The position numbers and the translations under genes are program-made. Under the pieces are notes generated by a model. It did not search any database. It had not been told where the DNA came from and worked only from the letters and a program-made list of their open reading frames with translations. DNA of 64,000 nt from contig JAGVNU010000084.1 in the NCBI GenBank assembly GCA_020053105.1, positions 1 through 64,000 of the forward strand. Reading direction: 5' to 3'. Source of the DNA: Thermodesulfovibrionia bacterium (GTDB taxonomy: Bacteria > Nitrospirota > Thermodesulfovibrionia > UBA6902). The stretch's first letter is position 1; each line of letters starts with the position of its first letter. Positions 61,094 to 64,000 of this stretch are shown here, one piece after another.

Positions 61094-62339
61094 TAGAGAA
61101 GCCTTCGCCGAAGATTTAATCAAACAATCTAAAACCGCCTTTCTCTGGGATGAATCATTCCTCTGGGGCCTCATGGCGTACAAGGCACTGAAAGGTCTTG
61201 GCCTTCCTTTCGATCTCATTAAAGCTGAAGACATAAAGACCGGGGCATTAAATAATTATAAAATGCTTTTTGTCCCCGGCGGCTGGGCGTCCAATAAAAT
61301 CAAGGCGCTCGGTGAAACCGGCACAATGGCCATCCGGAATTTCGTCTCTGACGGCGGCAGTTACCTTGGTTTCTGCGGGGGCGCCGGGCTGGCGACTACA
61401 GGCAAAGACGGCATTGGTTTATTGAATATAAAGCGAAGACCGACAAAGGAACGGGTGCCGAGTTTCAGCGGCAGGATTGAATTAAATGTTAATGAACATC
61501 CGATATGGGGAGGGGGCAAGGCATGCCTTACCCCTGCAATATTCCATGCATGGTGGCCTTCGCAATTTATCGTTGAAGATGAAAACATGAGGATACTCGC
61601 AACGTATGGGGATCCGCTTCCTGATGCCTTCAGTTCTGATTTGAATGTCGGTGATGTTGAGTCTGACAGCCGATGGGAAGAGCTTGAAAAAGTTTATCAG
61701 ATAAACCTTAATCCCAATAGACTAAAAAATGAACCAGCTGTCATTGAAGGTACATACGGCAAAGGGAAGGTCATTTTATCCCTTGTGCATTTTGACACGC
61801 CGGATGATCACAATGGTCAGCAGGTTTTATTGAATCTATGGGAGTATCTTGCTGGAGAAAAGACGGATATCACAAACGATCCCGTTAAGAACAGCGTTAA
61901 TCCTGGCGTAGGGGCACGGCGCGCCGTGCCCCTACAAATTTGCGCTGACTTGATCTCTGTCGGTGAGCGGAACTTTCTCTGGTTCTGGAGGAATTCCATG
62001 CTGCTGCAGTGGAGGCGTGGCGTTCGAGGGCTTGAGTACAACACGTTATATATAATGATGAAAGAGATTACGGAATTAAAAAGTAGGGGCGTATTGCAAT
62101 ACACACCTACCGCTGGTCGATTACAAGATTTGCTCGTGCCCTTTATTGAAAAGGCAAAGCGCCTTTTACTTTTAGAGCGTTATGCTCTGCAGAAGGGCCA
62201 CATCACATACGAGCGCTGTGATGATCCTGAAATTCAAGAATTAAGAGTAGAATTATTCTCTGAATCAAAAAGCCACGGCGGAAAGTTCAAGGAGTTGATT
62301 GATGAGGTTGACAGGCTTTTATTTTTATTGCTGACTTAA
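61086..62339 (+). CDS. BPL_N/glutamine amidotransferase-like protein
   Basis: A 417-aa protein. The first 250 residues look like the BPL_N (biotin-protein ligase N-terminal) class I glutaminase-like fold: MLFVPGGWASNKI, then YLGFCGGAGLATTG, with a Cys at the nucleophile elbow, and GTYGKGKVILSLVHFDTPDD at the end. The remaining 165 residues are helical. Two palindromic elements are in frame in the second part (GARRAVPL and SRGVLQYTPT). The substrate is unknown. It overlaps the PIN gene and is convergent with trpE, overlapping by 4 bp. Confidence 0.65.
   Translation: MINREAFAEDLIKQSKTAFLWDESFLWGLMAYKALKGLGLPFDLIKAEDIKTGALNNYKMLFVPGGWASNKIKALGETGTMAIRNFVSDGGSYLGFCGGAGLATTGKDGIGLLNIKRRPTKERVPSFSGRIELNVNEHPIWGGGKACLTPAIFHAWWPSQFIVEDENMRILATYGDPLPDAFSSDLNVGDVESDSRWEELEKVYQINLNPNRLKNEPAVIEGTYGKGKVILSLVHFDTPDDHNGQQVLLNLWEYLAGEKTDITNDPVKNSVNPGVGARRAVPLQICADLISVGERNFLWFWRNSMLLQWRRGVRGLEYNTLYIMMKEITELKSRGVLQYTPTAGRLQDLLVPFIEKAKRLLLLERYALQKGHITYERCDDPEIQELRVELFSESKSHGGKFKELIDEVDRLLFLLLT
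61908..61935. repeat. palindromic element, perfect ACGGCGCGCCGT copy
   Basis: GTAGGGGC-ACGGCGCGCCGT-GCCCCTAC, a perfect 28-bp palindrome; encodes VGARRAVPL. Confidence 0.95.
62083..62110. repeat. palindromic element, GTATTGCAATAC core
   Basis: GTAGGGGC-GTATTGCAATAC-ACACCTAC; encodes SRGVLQYTPT, the same frame as in cobD and cbiC. Confidence 0.85.
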
Positions 62340-63823
62340 AGGACCTCGAGCGTCTTTATCAGTGCCTCTGCCTTTTTCAGCGTCTCATAATACTCCCTTT
62401 CCGGGTCTGAATCAGCCACAATGCCCGCGCCTGCCTGGACATAGGCGACATTATCTTTTATCACAAACGTCCTGATGATGATGTTCAGGTCCATATCGCC
62501 GGTGAAGCTTATATACCCGATGGAGCCTGTGTAGGGACCCCGAACAACCGGCTCAAGCTCGTCAATGATTTCCATGCACCTTACTTTTGGCACCCCTGTT
62601 ATTGTGCCTCCGGGGAATGTCGCCCTTATGGCATCAAAGCAGTCCCTGCCTTTGGCCAGGGTCCCTCTGATGTTTGAAACGATATGGATGACGTGGGAAT
62701 ACTCCTCTGTAATCATAAGCTCATCGACCTCCACTGTGCTGTAATCCGAAATCTTGCCGAGGTCGTTTCTCTCAAGGTCAATCAGCATGAGGTGTTCCGC
62801 CCTTTCTTTTTCATTCAGCAGGAGGTCGGTCTTCATCTTGATGTCACCTTCCGCGTTCTTTCCCCTCGGTCTTGTCCCTGCAATCGGTCTTGTTTCTACA
62901 ATATTTCCGGCGACCCTTACAAGCCTCTCAGGAGAAGAGCTTGCGATGCAGTAATCTCCCATATTTATATACCCTGCAAACGGGGACGGATTTATGCCGC
63001 TTAAGACTTTGTATATCTGCCAGGGCTTAACATCTCCAATGTGCGCTGAAACCCTCTGCGACAGGTTTGCCTGGAATATGTCCCCGGCCTTTATATATTC
63101 CTTTGCCCGTTTGACTATGTCCATGTAATTTTTTTTCCCCATCTCGTGCCGGACTGAAATCGATGTTTTCAGTTTGCCTCCGGCCCCCATCCCCTTCGGC
63201 GTTTCTAATGAAATCTTTTTGCGCAGGCTGCTGATTTTTTCACAGGCCTTATCATAATAAAGACCCCAGTCATCTATATTTGATACGGCCTCAGTGACTA
63301 TTTCCCCGACTGCGGGGCAGGACAGAATATATGTCTTACGAAGTTTATGGTCAAAGGCAATTACAGTATCAAACATCATAAAGTGAGCGTCAGGGATATT
63401 CAGGTCATCCATGGCGGTCTTCGGCAGTTTTTCAAAATAGTGAACAAAATCATAACTGATCATCCCGGCTGCTCCCCCGGCAAAGGGTGGAAGGTCTTTG
63501 GGCGCATTAATCCTGTAGCGGTCCATCAACTCTTTCAGTTTTTTAAGTGGGTGTGTTGAAAATACAGTTTCTTTGCCCCTGCAGCTTACTTCAATCTTCC
63601 CATTTTTTACCATGAATACAAGAAAAGGTTCTGTCCCGATAAAAGAATATCTGGCAATATTCTCAGGACCTTTTATGCTCTCAAGGAGGACACTGAATGG
63701 GGCGTCTAAATGTTCGTAAATCTGCTGAGGGGGTGAAAACGGCAATTCTGTATAGAGAGGAGAAATATTGCCGGCGTTCGCGTCTTCTATAAATATATTT
63801 TTGGAGGGAAAGATATTGAGCAT
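62336..63823 (-). CDS. trpE: anthranilate synthase component I
   Basis: A 495-aa chorismate-using enzyme, making anthranilate from chorismate and ammonia. The N-terminal LLES motif (FSVLLESIKGPENIARYSFIG) is the tryptophan feedback site. The catalytic domain has AGDIFQANLSQRVSA, ETRPIAGTRPRGK, ERAEHLMLIDLERNDLGK and TFPGGTITGVPKV. The PIAGT sequence (not PIKGT) separates it from aminodeoxychorismate synthase PabB. The glutaminase partner trpG is not in the window. Convergent with the BPL_N-type gene. Confidence 0.93.
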   Translation of the reverse strand: MLNIFPSKNIFIEDANAGNISPLYTELPFSPPQQIYEHLDAPFSVLLESIKGPENIARYSFIGTEPFLVFMVKNGKIEVSCRGKETVFSTHPLKKLKELMDRYRINAPKDLPPFAGGAAGMISYDFVHYFEKLPKTAMDDLNIPDAHFMMFDTVIAFDHKLRKTYILSCPAVGEIVTEAVSNIDDWGLYYDKACEKISSLRKKISLETPKGMGAGGKLKTSISVRHEMGKKNYMDIVKRAKEYIKAGDIFQANLSQRVSAHIGDVKPWQIYKVLSGINPSPFAGYINMGDYCIASSSPERLVRVAGNIVETRPIAGTRPRGKNAEGDIKMKTDLLLNEKERAEHLMLIDLERNDLGKISDYSTVEVDELMITEEYSHVIHIVSNIRGTLAKGRDCFDAIRATFPGGTITGVPKVRCMEIIDELEPVVRGPYTGSIGYISFTGDMDLNIIIRTFVIKDNVAYVQAGAGIVADSDPEREYYETLKKAEALIKTLEVL

Positions 63824-63869
63824 CGATTATGAAGGTACGACTAAATAATGTTAGTTGTTCGCCGGTTTA

Positions 63870-64000
63870 TTATAAGTCTGATATTTCATCCTCAATTCTT
63901 TTCAAAGCGCCGATTGGATCAGGCTGCGAGGTCACAGCCCTTCCAATTACAAGGTAATCCGCCCCCATCTGCACGGCCTTTCTTGGTGTCATTGCCCTCT
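63870..64000 (-). CDS. pyrF: orotidine 5'-phosphate decarboxylase, 3' end only
   Basis: The last 42 codons, running off the right edge. The frame encodes TPRKAVQMGADYLVIGRAVT then SQPDPIGALKRI, the phosphate-binding end of the OMP decarboxylase barrel (GRxIT...P). The stop is TAA at 63870-63872. The start and catalytic residues are outside the window. It lies upstream of trpE on the same strand, with a 46-bp gap. Confidence 0.85.
   Translation of the reverse strand, partial: RAMTPRKAVQMGADYLVIGRAVTSQPDPIGALKRIEDEISDL

Noticed and set aside
39401-62110. Palindromic elements as a CRISPR array
   Set aside because: Copies are kilobases apart, not evenly spaced, and mostly within genes; there is no spacer pattern and no cas gene.
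39401-62110. Palindromic elements as operator sites for one regulator
   Set aside because: The central bases differ between four core types while the arms stay constant, and most copies are deep inside genes.
1-64000. tRNA, rRNA or replication origin
   Set aside because: I looked for typical arms and clusters but saw nothing I could support.

Overview
The window looks like a chromosomal segment of a Gram-negative, anaerobically living bacterium. The evidence is two outer-membrane-type proteins with signal peptides, an oxygen-independent (early cobalt insertion) cobalamin pathway, a menaquinone/ubiquinone methyltransferase with a flavin prenyltransferase, and a large PAS sensor kinase. The overall style suggests Nitrospirota or Desulfobacterota, but that placement is an inference from gene content; no rRNA or other taxonomic marker is present.

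Layout. 1-0.5 kb: wreck of an IS21-family element (istA joined to istB by an internal deletion). 0.5-17.5 kb: a visibly AT-rich glycan island with four polytopic membrane proteins (GT-C/PMT/GT87/YfhO types), a membrane-fused spermidine-synthase-like protein, three SAM methyltransferases, a DegT aminotransferase, an NAD-dependent epimerase and two GT2 glycosyltransferases. It ends against a truncated fragment of an older gene. 17.6-37.4 kb: housekeeping genes of ordinary composition (MBL hydrolase, HDAC-like protein, hisC, hisB, CorC-like protein, NAD-type isocitrate dehydrogenase, hybrid kinase and HD-GYP regulator, ubiX, rsmG, ubiE, uvrC, APH-like kinase, IMPase, pgk, APS-kinase-like, YjbQ).

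37.4-58.9 kb: a nearly complete cobalamin and cobalt-uptake locus behind two cobalamin riboswitches. Riboswitch 1, with an intrinsic terminator, leads cobU-cobT-cobS-cobC-cbiP-cbiB-cobD-cbiA-cbiX/C. Riboswitch 2 leads an outer-membrane protein, the ECF cobalt transporter (cbiM, a CbiN-like protein, cbiQ, cbiO), a 45-codon peptide gene with a radical SAM/SPASM enzyme (probably the CbpA/CbpB pair), then cbiD-cbiET-cbiL-HD protein-cbiF-cbiG-cbiH. Only a recognisable cbiJ is absent from the anaerobic ring-synthesis set. 59-62.3 kb: a Panacea-type toxin-antitoxin pair, an HsdS fragment, a PIN toxin-antitoxin pair and a BPL_N-type protein. 62.3-64 kb: trpE and the 3' end of pyrF.

The most striking feature is at the nucleotide level. 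At least 21 copies of a 26-28 bp palindromic element (shared arms GTAGGGGC/GCCCCTAC around four alternative palindromic cores) lie between 29 and 62 kb, concentrated in the cobalamin locus. Sixteen of them lie in frame inside protein-coding genes and add short peptides such as GAIHELPL or SRGVLQYAPT. A second class, short tracts of heptanucleotide repeats, is also accepted in frame in many of the same proteins. Several genes appear to have TATAAT boxes 5-9 bp before the start codon (possible leaderless transcripts), and two genes (cbiH and the PIN toxin) have no canonical start codon that would include their conserved N-terminus.
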